Notes: a model not told the origin generated them from the sequence alone. 64,000 bases of DNA from Sphingomonas yantingensis (GCF_014199325.1 NZ_JACIJJ010000001.1:744001-808000); one strand, 5' to 3'. Counted from the first letter of the stretch, positions 51,682 through 61,129 are shown. Program-made: numbers and translations.

Positions 51682-51711
51682 GTTAACCCCGGAACAAGTC
51701 CCGGGTGACGG
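51682..51711. repeat. REP-like palindrome, type A
   Basis: GTTAACCCCGGAACAAGTCC followed by CGGGTGACGG is a third copy of the type A palindrome (compare 12073 and 49979). It lies ten bases after the mmsB stop and may act as a transcript-end hairpin. Confidence 0.65.
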
Positions 51712-51772
51712 AACGCTACCGCCCTTCGACCGGATGGCGGAACCGGGGCGGGGGGCGCTTCGCTCTGTCGCC

Positions 51773-53119
51773 ATGGCTCATGAACAAGATGCAGGCGCGC
51801 GGCATCGCGCGGTGCCGAGCGGGCGGCTTGCCCGGCTAGGCGGTTTCGGACGGCTCGCGGGCGGTGTCGCCGGCGGCGTGCTCGCCGAAGGCGCGCGGCG
51901 GCTGGCAAGCGGCGAGCGGCCGAAGCTCGGCGATCTCGTCATGACGCCCGCCAATGCCGCGCGCGTCGCCGACCGCCTCTCGCACCTGCGCGGCGCGGCG
52001 ATGAAGCTGGGGCAGATGATCTCGATGGATGCGGGCGACCTGTTGCCGCCCGAACTCGCGACGATCCTGTCTCGCGTCCGCGATCAGGCATACCGGATGC
52101 CGCCGGCGCAGCTCGATAAGGTTCTTCGCGCCGAATGGGGCGCCGACTGGCGGCGCCGCTTCCGCCATTTCGAGGCCGCGCCGATCGCCGCCGCTTCGAT
52201 CGGGCAGGTCCACCGCGCGACGTTGCCTGACGGGCGGCAACTGGCGATCAAGGTGCAGTATCCGGGCGTGGCCGATTCAATCGACGCCGATGTCGACAAT
52301 GTCGCGACGCTTTTGCGCGTATCGCAGCTGCTGCCCTCGACGTTGGACCTCGCCCCGCTCTTGACGGCGGCGAAACGGCAGCTGGCCGAGGAGGCCGACT
52401 ATGTGCGCGAGGGCGAGCAGATGCGCCTTTATGGCGAGAGACTGGCGGGCGATGCGCGCTTCGTCGTGCCCAGCCTCGAGCCCGAACTGACGACGCCGCG
52501 CGTCCTTGCCATGTCGTTCGTCGACGGGCGGCCGATCGAGGTGCTGGAGACCGAGCCGCAGGAAACGCGCGACCGCGTGATGACCGCGCTCCTGACGCTT
52601 GTGCTGCGCGAACTGTTCGAGTTCGGCGCGATGCAGACCGACCCCAATTTCGCCAATTACCGCTGGCAGCCGGAGACAGGCGCGCTGGTCCTCCTAGACT
52701 TCGGCGCGGCGCGCGACGTGCCGGCGGAAACGTCGGACGCCTATCGCCGGCTGATCGAGGCGGGGCTGGACCGAGACCTCGGCCGCATCCGCGACGTGGC
52801 GGTGGAGACCGGGTTCCTGGGAGCGGAGGCGGTCACTGCGCACCGCGCGTCGGTGGACCGGATCATCGCGGCGATCGACGCGACGCTCAACCGCCCCGGC
52901 CCGTTCGACTTCGGCGACCGCGCCTTCGTCCCCGTGGTGCGTGAGGAGGGGCGGACGCTCGCCGCCGATCGCGCGACCTGGCACGTGCCCGATGCCGAGG
53001 TCCTGTTCGTCCAGCGCAAGGTTAGCGGCACCGCGCTGCTCGCCGCGCGGATGAAGGCGCGTGTCGACGTGCGCGGGCTCGCCGCCGCCGCGATCGGCGC
53101 TCAGGCGTCCGCGAAATAG
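51773..53119 (+). CDS. ABC1/AarF family atypical kinase (COQ8-like)
   Basis: The 448-residue protein is an ABC1 kinase-like protein. It shows the KxGQ motif in GAAMKLGQMISMDAGDL, the Ala-rich loop AAPIAAASIGQVHRA, the catalytic segment MQTDPNFANYRW and LVLLDFGAARD. The KxGQ and QTDPN forms are those of COQ8/ADCK3, which support ubiquinone synthesis by ATPase activity at the membrane, rather than those of UbiB of E. coli. Unlike UbiB, no C-terminal membrane helices are obvious. The ATG at 51773 is chosen over 51734. Its last 19 bases overlap the convergent glycosyltransferase gene. Confidence 0.9.
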   Translation: MAHEQDAGARHRAVPSGRLARLGGFGRLAGGVAGGVLAEGARRLASGERPKLGDLVMTPANAARVADRLSHLRGAAMKLGQMISMDAGDLLPPELATILSRVRDQAYRMPPAQLDKVLRAEWGADWRRRFRHFEAAPIAAASIGQVHRATLPDGRQLAIKVQYPGVADSIDADVDNVATLLRVSQLLPSTLDLAPLLTAAKRQLAEEADYVREGEQMRLYGERLAGDARFVVPSLEPELTTPRVLAMSFVDGRPIEVLETEPQETRDRVMTALLTLVLRELFEFGAMQTDPNFANYRWQPETGALVLLDFGAARDVPAETSDAYRRLIEAGLDRDLGRIRDVAVETGFLGAEAVTAHRASVDRIIAAIDATLNRPGPFDFGDRAFVPVVREEGRTLAADRATWHVPDAEVLFVQRKVSGTALLAARMKARVDVRGLAAAAIGAQASAK

Positions 53120-53835
53120 GGGTGGGCGAGGACGCGTCGTGCGTTCTCCGCCCCGATCGCGGTATCGTTGACGAGGCGGCTGCCGGGCACGGTACGGTAC
53201 TGGGCGACCACTGCCTCAACGCGCGCGAACCGTCCGCCCGCCGCGCCGACACGGGTGTAGAAGTCCCAGTCGTTGCAATTGTGGAAGCTGGGGTCGAACC
53301 CGTCGACCGCGAAGACAGTCGTGCGCCGCACGATTGCCCAGCTCGGCCCGATCACGCCGCCGCTGGCAAGGCCCGCGCGGATGCAGCCGCCATCCCAGTG
53401 ACACTCCGGCGCCTGCGGCGCGCCGTCGCCTTCGACCCGCTCGAAATAGCCGACGACGACATCCGCGTCCGCTGCCGCGCCCAGTAGCGCACGCGCAGCC
53501 CCCGGCAACCAGCGATCGTCGCTGTCGAGAAACGCGATCCAGTCGGATCCGGCCAGCGCCGCGCCGACGTTGCGCGCATTCGACGCGCCGCCGTTGCGCG
53601 GCAGGATCGCGGCGGTCACGCAGCCCGGATACGCCGCCTCCAACGCGCGGATGACGTGCGCGCTGTCGTCGTGCGAGCCATCGTCGACAACGATCACGCG
53701 GGCAGGCGCATGGTCCTGCGTCAGCACGCTTTCCACCGCCTCGGCCACGCTGTGCGCGCGGTTGTAGCAGGGTATGACCACGTCATAGGCGGGCAGCCGG
53801 GGTCCGGCCGCGAACATCTCGCTCATGCTTTGCAT
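53101..53835 (-). CDS. Glycosyltransferase family 2
   Basis: The 244-residue GT-A enzyme has VVIPCYNRAHSVAEAVESVL, VIVVDDGSHDDSAHVIRAL and the metal-binding LDSDDRWLP. The acceptor side shows the VDGFDPSFHNCNDWDFYTRV segment. Donor and acceptor are unknown. Starts at 53835, 53826 or 53817 are all possible; none has a clear ribosome site, so the longest is given. It lies 40 bases downstream of the TonB receptor gene on the same strand, and overlaps the end of the COQ8-like gene by 19 bases. Confidence 0.85.
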   Translation of the reverse strand: MQSMSEMFAAGPRLPAYDVVIPCYNRAHSVAEAVESVLTQDHAPARVIVVDDGSHDDSAHVIRALEAAYPGCVTAAILPRNGGASNARNVGAALAGSDWIAFLDSDDRWLPGAARALLGAAADADVVVGYFERVEGDGAPQAPECHWDGGCIRAGLASGGVIGPSWAIVRRTTVFAVDGFDPSFHNCNDWDFYTRVGAAGGRFARVEAVVAQYRTVPGSRLVNDTAIGAENARRVLAHPYFADA

Positions 53836-53875
53836 GATGCGCCTATGTCCGCACGGCCTGCGACCCGCAAGCCCG

Positions 53876-56791
53876 TCAGCGCCGGTCCAGCCGTACCTTT
53901 GCCCCGGCGTAGAAATAGCGGCCGAGCGGCGAGATCGGGACATTGGTCTCGAACCCGATATCGGGTTTCTGGTCGGCGAGGTTGTTGACGCCGGCATAGA
54001 AGGAGAAATCGTCGTTCGCCGCGATCGACGCCTGAATGTCGTGCTGCCACAATTCCTTGAAGCGGAAGTACTGCGGCGCGACGAAGGTCGGATTGTCGTC
54101 GGTGGCGAAGCGCGAGAAGCGCCGCACGCCGTTCTGCCAGCGCAGGTTATAGGCCAGCGTCAGCGCACCCGTCGTCCAGGTGGGCGAGAAGGTGACGGTG
54201 TAGCGCGGGCGGAACGGCCGGTCGGCATTGTTCTCGACGTCCGCCCCCGGCGTCGCGACCTGCTCCAGCCGGTGCAGATAGCCGCCGACGAGGCGCAGGT
54301 CGAACCGGCCGATCGAACCGGCATCGATCGCATAGGTCAGGTTCGCCTCCAGTCCCGCGGTGCGGAACGCGGCGACGTTCTCGGGCTGGACGATGTAGCC
54401 GTTGATGTAGCCGGTCCCCGTCCGACGAGAGATCGCGCGGCAAAAGGGATTGTCGGTGGTCGGCTGATCGACGCAGAGCTCGGCGATGGTCGTCGGCGAC
54501 GCCTGGCTGATCGCGTCGCGCAGGCGGATGTCGTACCAGTCGACCGCAAGCTGCAACCGCGGCAGAAAGCCGGGGCGGAGCACGACGCCCGCGGTCCAGG
54601 TCCGCGCGGTTTCGGGGCGCAGGTTCGCGTTGCCCTGCTGCGCGCCGGGGATGTTGAGGTTGGCGTCTGGGTTGTTGGCGTTGGTGAAGCTCGTCGGATC
54701 GCCGCCCGCCGCGCGGATCAGCGACTGGCAGTTCGCCTCGCGATACTGCGTCCCCTGATCGCGGCGGCCGAGATAGCAGGGGTCGCTGATGAAGTCCGCA
54801 AAGCCCGTGCGGGGGCGGAACACCTCGGCGATGTTGGGCGCGCGGACCGACTGGCCATAGGAGCCGCGGAAGGTGATGTCCTCCACCGGTGCATAGACCG
54901 CGTTGAACGAATAGGCGCGGGTGCCGCCGATCGTCGAATAGTCCGAATAGCGGCCCGCCGCGCCGACCGACAACAGATGCGCGAACGGCTGGTCCTTGAG
55001 GAGCGGGGCGTTGAGTTCGCCGAACACTTCCCACACGTCGAAGGCGCCGCTCGACGGGGTTTGGACGACGGGCTCGTCATAGATCCCGTTGTCGACGGAG
55101 AAGTACGCGCCCGTCGCCAACCCGGCGTCGGGGCGGAAGCGGCTCGATTCACGGCGATATTCGGCGCCGGCCGCGAACTGCACCGGCCCGCCGGGCAGCG
55201 CGAAGAACTGGCCGAAATCGCCGGTAAGAGAGGCGTTAACGACGTGCTGCTCGACGCGCGCGTTGCTGACCGGATCGGTCAGGAAATAGTCGAACGAGGC
55301 CGGATCGGCGGTATTGATGCCGAAGGTGTTGAGCGGCCGGCACCCGTCCGCGCGCGCCGCGGCCGAGCGACAGACGATGTTGCCCGACCCGTCGCGCACC
55401 GCATCGATCGCGGCGACGAAGTTGGCGACGTTGCGGTCGTTGAGCTTGGTCGCGCGAATGTCGGTGCGGCCATAGGTGTAATATACGTCGTATTGCGCAT
55501 GGTCGCTGATCCGCCCGGTCGCGTCGATCACCCCGCGCCACGTCCGGCGGCGATCGTCCTCGCCCCGGCGCGGCAGGTCGAAATTGTTGCGGCTGATATA
55601 GACCGCGGTGTCGCCGTTTGCGCGCGCGGCAGCGAGGATCGAGGCGGGCAGGTACGGATTATCGAAGCTGATCGTCGAGGGATAGGTGCCGCTATAGCTG
55701 CCGAAGGTGCGCGCCTCCGACTGCACGAACTTGCCCTCCAGCGTCAGCTTGAACGCGTCGGACGCATCGAAGCGGGTGAGCAGGTTGACCGCATGGCGCT
55801 CTGTGCGCGGCAGGATGTCGCCGATATAGCCCGCGACCGGCGTATCGTCGCCGCCCAGCGTGTAGCTGTCGTTCTGAAGCTGCCGACCCGGCGTGTAGAT
55901 GACGCCGTCGCCGCGGAACACCTGGTTGCCGATATAGACGAGGCCGTAGGGCGAGCTTTGCGCGTAGCGAATGTCGGCGACCGGCCCCTGCTGATAGCTG
56001 TCCGGCCGGGTCGGATCATAGCCGTCGAGATTGACGAAGTTGAAGCGGTTGGCCGAGCGCAGGAACGAGCGGTCGTCGTTCGCCAGCGGATCCTCGGCAT
56101 TATATTCGTAGCCGAGCGTCACGTTGGCGCGGCCGTCGGCGAAGTTGCGACCCGCGATGACAGAGGCGAAGCGGTTGCCCGCGTCCCCGCGCTCCGAAAT
56201 GCCCGCCTGTACCCGCGCGGCGATCCCGTCGAAATCGCGGCGCAGCACGAAGTTGACGACGCCCGACACGCCGTCCGCACCGTAAACGGCGGAGGCCGCG
56301 CCGGTCAGCACGTCGACCCGCTCGATCAGGTCGGTGGGGATCGCGTTGATATCGACGGCGGCGGTGTCGAACTGGCTGGCGACGTGGCGGCGGCCGTTGA
56401 CGAGCACCAGCGTCCGGTTGGTGCCGAGCCCGCGCAGGTCGAGCAGGTTGAGGCCCGCCTGACCCAGGCTGGCTTCGGTCTGCGCGTTGCCCGCTGTCCG
56501 GCTGCTATCGAGCGAGTTGGTGAGTGCGGGCACGCGCTGGAGGAAGCTGGTCACATTGGTATTGCCCGACCGCTCCAGCGCCTGTGCGTCGAGCGAGACG
56601 ATGGGGTTGGGCGCGGCATAGTCGGGGCGCTGGATACGCGATCCGGTCACGACGATATCGTCGGCGGGGGCTTCCTGCGCCGCCTCCGGGGCGGGCGGCG
56701 GGGGTGCTTCCTGCGCAAGGGCGGCGGGCGCCCATAGGAGCAGCGCTGCGCCGGCGAGAAGCCCGCCGCGCGATGAAGTGCCGAACGCCAT
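53876..56791 (-). CDS. TonB-dependent receptor
   Basis: This 971-residue outer-membrane receptor has a signal peptide (MAFGTSSRGGLLAGAALLLW, cleaved after ALAQ), an N-terminal plug starting at DDIVVTGSRIQRPDYAAP, with PTDLIERVDVLTGAASAVYG, and a large beta-barrel ending in an aromatic-rich strand (GRYFYAGAKVRLDRR). Several cysteines (IVCRSAAARADGCRPL, DPCYLGRR, NCQSL, ELCVDQ, NPFCRA) could form extracellular disulfides. Sphingomonads use such receptors for saccharides and other large nutrients. It is divergent from a sugar-type ABC importer, which suggests a shared substrate. GGGGGAAAG precedes the ATG at 56791. Confidence 0.94.
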   Translation of the reverse strand: MAFGTSSRGGLLAGAALLLWAPAALAQEAPPPPAPEAAQEAPADDIVVTGSRIQRPDYAAPNPIVSLDAQALERSGNTNVTSFLQRVPALTNSLDSSRTAGNAQTEASLGQAGLNLLDLRGLGTNRTLVLVNGRRHVASQFDTAAVDINAIPTDLIERVDVLTGAASAVYGADGVSGVVNFVLRRDFDGIAARVQAGISERGDAGNRFASVIAGRNFADGRANVTLGYEYNAEDPLANDDRSFLRSANRFNFVNLDGYDPTRPDSYQQGPVADIRYAQSSPYGLVYIGNQVFRGDGVIYTPGRQLQNDSYTLGGDDTPVAGYIGDILPRTERHAVNLLTRFDASDAFKLTLEGKFVQSEARTFGSYSGTYPSTISFDNPYLPASILAAARANGDTAVYISRNNFDLPRRGEDDRRRTWRGVIDATGRISDHAQYDVYYTYGRTDIRATKLNDRNVANFVAAIDAVRDGSGNIVCRSAAARADGCRPLNTFGINTADPASFDYFLTDPVSNARVEQHVVNASLTGDFGQFFALPGGPVQFAAGAEYRRESSRFRPDAGLATGAYFSVDNGIYDEPVVQTPSSGAFDVWEVFGELNAPLLKDQPFAHLLSVGAAGRYSDYSTIGGTRAYSFNAVYAPVEDITFRGSYGQSVRAPNIAEVFRPRTGFADFISDPCYLGRRDQGTQYREANCQSLIRAAGGDPTSFTNANNPDANLNIPGAQQGNANLRPETARTWTAGVVLRPGFLPRLQLAVDWYDIRLRDAISQASPTTIAELCVDQPTTDNPFCRAISRRTGTGYINGYIVQPENVAAFRTAGLEANLTYAIDAGSIGRFDLRLVGGYLHRLEQVATPGADVENNADRPFRPRYTVTFSPTWTTGALTLAYNLRWQNGVRRFSRFATDDNPTFVAPQYFRFKELWQHDIQASIAANDDFSFYAGVNNLADQKPDIGFETNVPISPLGRYFYAGAKVRLDRR

Positions 56792-56805
56792 CTGATCTTT
56801 CCCCC

Positions 56806-56837
56806 GTTGCGGCCGCTCTGCCTTGGGCAGATGCAAC
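56806..56837. promoter_or_regulatory. Nested inverted repeat between the TonB receptor and the ABC transporter
   Basis: TCTGCC (56817-56822) and GGCAGA (56826-56831) form a perfect dyad inside an outer GTTGC/GCAAC pair (56806-56810, 56833-56837). Further right, GTTTCCG is repeated 11 bases apart (56867-56873 and 56878-56884). These are candidate operators for coordinate control of both divergent units. Confidence 0.45.
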
Positions 56838-56952
56838 CGGATTGGAGAACGTGCCGGGTACAGGATGTTTCCGGCGCGTTTCCGTACACCGCTATGGCGC
56901 GTCGATGTGCGACCTGCCACCCTGTCCCGATGGACCGTTCCGGCAGCCTGCG

Positions 56953-58200
56953 TTGATCGCTCTCGACCGCCGGACGATGCTGGGCGGTGCGGCGGCGCTG
57001 ACGCTCACGGCATGCGCGCGGGCGCGGGAAAGCGGCGCATTGCGCTTCTGGGCAACGGGATATGAGGGCGATTATTCGCCGCACCTGATGGTCCCCTTCA
57101 CCGCCGCGACGGGGATCGAGGTCGAGACGCAGTCGGTACCGAGTACCGCGGCGCACGAGAAGTTCCTGACCGCGTTCGCCGGCGGCGTGCTGCCCGACGT
57201 GTTCATGCTCCCCTCGGGCTGGGTGGGGGAGTTCGCGATGATCGGCGCAGTGGCGCCGGTGCCGTCGCCCGCGCTGGTCGCCGACACGCTGCCCGCCGCG
57301 CGCGCGATCGCTCAGGTGGGCGGGCGCGACTATGCCGTGCCCTGGGCGATCGCGCCGCAGGTGCAATTCTATCGCCGCGATCTCCTGGGCGCGGCCGGGT
57401 ACGACGCGCCGCCGACCGACTGGGCGGGCTGGCTTCGCATGGGCAGCGCGCTGAAAGGGCGGCGGCCAGGTGAGTTCGTGTTCCTCGCGCTGCTCAACTG
57501 GCCCGATACGCTGTTTTCGATGCTCTATCAGGCTGGCGCGACGTTGTTGCGCGACCGCGATACGCGCGGCAATTTCCGCACGGACGAGGCGCGCGAGGCG
57601 TTCGCCTTCTACAAGTCGCTGTTCGACGAGGGGCTGGCGCCCAAGGTTTTGTCGACCGAGGTGCAGGACCCCTATGCCGCGTTCGCGCAGGGGCGGTTTG
57701 CGGTCTGGCCGAGCTGGCCGACCCTGCTCCTCGACTTGCACCGCCGCGCGGCCGAACTGCCGCGCGAACGATGGGGCGTCGCGCGATTGGCCGGACCGAA
57801 CGGGCCGGGGCCGGCGACGATGGTCGCCAACAGCCTGTGCGTCGCCTCCACCTGCGAGCGTCCGGCCGAGGCATGGGCGCTGGTCCGCCATCTCTCCTCC
57901 GCGGCGAGCGAGCTTCGCTTCCAGTCGCTAATCGGCAATCTGCCCGCGCGGGCGAGTGCATGGGACGCGCCGCAGATGGCCGACCCCGTCCTCGCCCCCT
58001 TTGCCGAGCAGATGCGCCAGCCCGCCATCGCCCCGCCCGTGGTCGAGTGGGAGCGAATTCAGAACGAGGTGCAACTCGTCGCCGAGCGGATGGTGCGCGG
58101 CGGCCTGTCGATCGACGAGGCGCTGGCGGCGATCGACACGCGCATCGACCGCATCCTCGCCAAGCGCCGCGCGCTGGTCGAGGCGGGGCGGATCGCATGA
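56953..58200 (+). CDS. Sugar ABC transporter, extracellular solute-binding protein
   Basis: The protein binds a sugar or related solute in the periplasm. Its N-terminus has a twin-arginine and lipoprotein-like signal (ALDRRTMLGGAAALTLTACAR), and the mature domain matches family 1 solute-binding proteins: LRFWATGYEGDYSPHL, TAAHEKFLTAFAGGVLPDVF, VPWAIAPQVQFYRRDLL and VWPSWPTLLLDL. The start is uncertain: TTG 56953 keeps the signal compact, ATG 56905 would add 16 residues, and ATG 56977 would lose the arginine pair. Its stop overlaps the first permease gene (ATGA). It is divergent from the TonB receptor. Confidence 0.85.
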   Translation: MIALDRRTMLGGAAALTLTACARARESGALRFWATGYEGDYSPHLMVPFTAATGIEVETQSVPSTAAHEKFLTAFAGGVLPDVFMLPSGWVGEFAMIGAVAPVPSPALVADTLPAARAIAQVGGRDYAVPWAIAPQVQFYRRDLLGAAGYDAPPTDWAGWLRMGSALKGRRPGEFVFLALLNWPDTLFSMLYQAGATLLRDRDTRGNFRTDEAREAFAFYKSLFDEGLAPKVLSTEVQDPYAAFAQGRFAVWPSWPTLLLDLHRRAAELPRERWGVARLAGPNGPGPATMVANSLCVASTCERPAEAWALVRHLSSAASELRFQSLIGNLPARASAWDAPQMADPVLAPFAEQMRQPAIAPPVVEWERIQNEVQLVAERMVRGGLSIDEALAAIDTRIDRILAKRRALVEAGRIA

Positions 58201-59078
58201 GCCGGCAGGAGCGCGCCGCCTGGCTGTTCGCCGGTCCGGTGCTGGCGGCGATCGCGGCGATGCTGGTGCTGCCGGTCGCGCTCGCGCTGCTGCTGGGGCT
58301 GACCGATTACAGCATCTATGCGCTGGCGGATCTGAAGAACCTGCGCTTCGTCGGTCTCGCCAATTTCACCGAGCTGCTGGCGACGCCGCTGTTCTGGCGC
58401 GCGCTCGGCAATACCGCGCTGTTCGCGGCCCTGGGCGTGCCGATGGCGATCGGCGCGTCACTGGCGGCGGCGCTGCTGCTCCACGACGCGACGGTGCGGT
58501 GGAAGCCGCTGTGGCGCGTCGCGCTGTTCGCCCCCTATGTGACAAGCGTGGTGGCGACCGCGATAGTCTGGCGGTTCGTGCTCAACACGCGGTTCGGGTT
58601 GCTCAACTCGGCGCTGGGCGCGGCGGGGATCGGCCCGGTCGACTGGCTGGGCGATCCGCGCGCCTCGATCCCGGCGATCCTGCTCTTCGTCACCTGGAAG
58701 ATCTTCGGCTACAACATGATCGTCTTCACCGCCGCGCTGTCGGCGGTGCCGGGTGAGCTGATGGAAGCGGCGCGGCTCGATGGCGCCTCCCGCTGGGGGC
58801 GGTTCCGGCACGTGACGCTGCCCGCGATCGGGCCGACGCTGCTGCTTGCCGCGGTGATGAGCGTCGCGGGGTTTCTCCAGCTTTTTGCCGAACCCTATGT
58901 GATGACCATGGGCGGGCCGGCGCAGAGCACCGTCACCGTCCTCTATTTCATGTTCGACGAGGGGTTCAGGTGGTGGAATCTGGGTCAGGCGTCGGCGACG
59001 GCGCTCATTCTGTTCGTCCTGATCCTCGGCGTGACGGCGGTGCAGGCGCGGATCGGGCGGCGGTACCAATGGCTGTGA
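58197..59078 (+). CDS. Sugar ABC transporter permease (MalF/UgpA type)
   Basis: The 293-residue inner-membrane protein has six predicted helices, beginning AAWLFAGPVLAAIAAMLVLP, and the EAA loop that docks the ATPase: ELMEAARLDGASRWGRFRHV. It pairs with the next permease to form the channel of a carbohydrate importer. A periplasmic ligand-site segment with LNTRFGLLNSALGAAGIGP is typical of the MalF group. Both ends overlap neighbours: its ATG overlaps the binding protein stop and its end overlaps the next gene by ten bases. Confidence 0.92.
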   Translation: MSRQERAAWLFAGPVLAAIAAMLVLPVALALLLGLTDYSIYALADLKNLRFVGLANFTELLATPLFWRALGNTALFAALGVPMAIGASLAAALLLHDATVRWKPLWRVALFAPYVTSVVATAIVWRFVLNTRFGLLNSALGAAGIGPVDWLGDPRASIPAILLFVTWKIFGYNMIVFTAALSAVPGELMEAARLDGASRWGRFRHVTLPAIGPTLLLAAVMSVAGFLQLFAEPYVMTMGGPAQSTVTVLYFMFDEGFRWWNLGQASATALILFVLILGVTAVQARIGRRYQWL

Positions 59079-59926
59079 GGCGGCGGACCCTGCGCGCGAT
59101 CGTCGCCAACGGCGCGGTGGCGGCGCTGACCGCGGTGACGCTCGTCCCGCTCGTCTGGATGGTCACGGTGTCGTTCATGCCGCGGGGCAGTTCGTCGCAG
59201 GTGCCGGTGCCGTTCTGGCCCGATCGCTGGAGCATCGAGAATTATTACGAGCTCCTGGTCCGCCGCCAGTTCGAGGGCGCGTGGTTCGACTATCGCATCC
59301 TGCCGGCGCTGCTCAACAGCATCGGCGTGGCGGCGATCGCGACGCTGCTCGGGCTCCTGCTGACCGTGCCCGCCGGCTATGCCTTCGCCAAGCTGCGGTT
59401 TCGCGGGCGCGAGCGGCTACTCAAGCTGCTGATCGCCGCGCTGGTGGTGCCGGGGCAGGTGGCGATGCTGCCCTTGTTCCTGATGTTCAAGGAACTGGGC
59501 CTCGTGAACAGCTATGCCGGCGTCATCCTTCCGGGCCTTGCCGGCGTGTTCGCGGTGCTGTTCGTGCGCCAGGCGGTGCTGGCGATCCCCGACGAGATGC
59601 TTGACGCCGCGCGGATCGACGGGGCGGGGGAGGGGCGGATCTTCGTCTCGATCGTCCTTCCGCTGATCGCGCCGATCACGGTGACGCTGGCGCTCTTCAT
59701 CTTCCTCGGCAGCTGGAACGACTTCCTTTGGCCGCTCATCATCCTGTCGGATCAGGAGCGCTACACGCTCCCCGTCGCGGTCGCGGCGATCATGCGCGAG
59801 CATGCCGCCGACGGCGAGCTGATGATGGCGGCGTCGGTCGTCACGACGCTGCCGGTGCTGCTGATCTTCCTGCCGCTCCAGCGCTTCTATATCGGCGGGC
59901 TCTTGGGCGGCAGCGTCAAGGGCTAG
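59069..59926 (+). CDS. Sugar ABC transporter permease (MalG/UgpE type)
   Basis: This 285-residue permease has six membrane helices, the EAA-type loop IPDEMLDAARIDGAGEGRIF and the usual MalG segment FLGSWNDFLWPLIILSDQERY. A signature PRGSSSQVPVPFWPDRWSIE near residue 40 occurs in the family's first periplasmic loop. The ATG at 59069 lies inside the preceding gene. Its final four bases overlap the stop of the ATPase gene on the other strand, so the transporter's ATPase lies in a separate, convergent transcript. Confidence 0.92.
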   Translation: MAVRRRTLRAIVANGAVAALTAVTLVPLVWMVTVSFMPRGSSSQVPVPFWPDRWSIENYYELLVRRQFEGAWFDYRILPALLNSIGVAAIATLLGLLLTVPAGYAFAKLRFRGRERLLKLLIAALVVPGQVAMLPLFLMFKELGLVNSYAGVILPGLAGVFAVLFVRQAVLAIPDEMLDAARIDGAGEGRIFVSIVLPLIAPITVTLALFIFLGSWNDFLWPLIILSDQERYTLPVAVAAIMREHAADGELMMAASVVTTLPVLLIFLPLQRFYIGGLLGGSVKG

Positions 59927-60990
59927 CGCGGCAGCGCGTCGCCCGCGGCATCGAACACCTGCACGCGGTAGGGGGCGGTACCGAAGCGCAGCACCTCGCC
60001 CAGCGTCACCGCGCGGTCGCCGGGCAGCTGCGCGACGAGCGAGGTGTCGAGGTGCGCGAAGGAAAGGGGGCCAAGCCGCTCGAACAGTTCCACCGCGCCG
60101 ACGAACGGCCCGTCGGGATCGGGCTCCAGATGCTCGGGTCGGATGCCGATCGTCACCGCACTCCCCAGCGCGTCGGCGGGTGCGCGCGCGATGCTGCGCT
60201 GGCGATGGCCGTCCGCCAGCGTCACTTCGATGCCGGTGTCGTCGGTGGCCGAGACCGTCGCGGGCAGCAGGTTGATCCCCGGCGCGCCGATCGCCCGCGC
60301 GACGGCCAGGTTGGCGGGGCGGGCATAGAGGTCGAGCGGCGCGCCCACCTGTTCCACCCGGCCGCCGCCCATCACGACGATGCGGTTGGCGAGCGTCATC
60401 GCCTCGAGCTGGTCGTGCGTCACATAGATCATCGTCGCGCCCAGCCGCCCGTGCAGCCGTGCGAACTCGTGCCGCATCCGGACGCGCAATTCGGCATCGA
60501 GGTTCGACAAGGGTTCGTCGAGCAGCAGCACCTTGGGTTCGCGCACGATCGCGCGGGCGATCGACACGCGCTGGCGCTGCCCGCCCGACAATGCGGCGGG
60601 GCGGCGGTGGAGCAAGGCGCCTAGTTCGAGCGTGTCGGCGACCTCGGCGACGCGGGCCGCAATCTCGGCGCGGGGGCGGCGCTGGACCTTCAGCGGGAAG
60701 GCGATGTTCTCGGCGACCGACAGATGCGGGTAGAGCGCGTAGGACTGGAAGACCATGGCCAGCCCTCGGTCGGCGGGCGCCGCGTCGGTCACGTCGCGCC
60801 CGTCGATCAGCACGCGGCCGTCGCTCGGCACTTCGAGCCCCGCGATCATGCGCAGCAGCGTCGACTTGCCGCAGCCCGACGGGCCGACGATCACCGCGAA
60901 CTCGCCATCGGCGACCGCAAGGTCGGTGGGTTCGAGCACCGTCACCGCGCCGAAGCGCTTGGTCAGGCCCTGGATTTCGACGGTCGCCAC
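59923..60990 (-). CDS. Sugar ABC transporter ATP-binding protein (MalK/UgpC type)
   Basis: The 355-residue ATPase has Walker A VGPSGCGKSTLLRMIAGLE, the Q-loop MVFQSYALYPHLSV, the signature LSGGQRQRVSIARAIV, Walker B VLLLDEPLSNLD and the H-loop YVTHDQLEAMTL. A C-terminal TOBE domain (about residues 235-355, IGIRPEHLEPDPDGPF) marks it as the MalK/MsmX/UgpC class that energises carbohydrate importers. It faces the permease genes and probably serves them. The start GTG 60990 (MATVEIQGLTKRFG) has no strong ribosome site. It is downstream of aceA on the same strand, past a terminator-like hairpin. Confidence 0.92.
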   Translation of the reverse strand: MATVEIQGLTKRFGAVTVLEPTDLAVADGEFAVIVGPSGCGKSTLLRMIAGLEVPSDGRVLIDGRDVTDAAPADRGLAMVFQSYALYPHLSVAENIAFPLKVQRRPRAEIAARVAEVADTLELGALLHRRPAALSGGQRQRVSIARAIVREPKVLLLDEPLSNLDAELRVRMRHEFARLHGRLGATMIYVTHDQLEAMTLANRIVVMGGGRVEQVGAPLDLYARPANLAVARAIGAPGINLLPATVSATDDTGIEVTLADGHRQRSIARAPADALGSAVTIGIRPEHLEPDPDGPFVGAVELFERLGPLSFAHLDTSLVAQLPGDRAVTLGEVLRFGTAPYRVQVFDAAGDALPR

Positions 60991-61068
60991 GTCAGGCGGG
61001 GACGCGGCTGGGTAAGACAGTCATCGCCGCTACCGTGCGCGCGGCCGCTGCGGCTGGCAAGCATGGGA

Positions 61069-61101
61069 ACAGCCCGCCCCGCGCGAACGCGAAGCGGGCT
61101 G
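61069..61101 (-). terminator. Hairpin downstream of aceA
   Basis: AGCCCGC (61071-61077) pairs with GCGGGCT (61094-61100) around a CGCG-containing loop. It lies 29 bases after the aceA stop when read leftward. The following T content is low (GTTCCC), so termination is likely partial and some transcripts may continue into the ATPase gene. Confidence 0.5.
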
Positions 61102-61129
61102 CCTTCCTCCCCAGGAACTGGATGCCGCG

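Noticed and set aside
53825..56737. A 970-codon open frame on the plus strand across the TonB receptor gene
   Set aside because: It is antisense to the receptor, has a biased composition rich in Arg, Ala and Asp with no domain, and exists because of the high GC content. The minus strand encodes a full receptor with plug and barrel.
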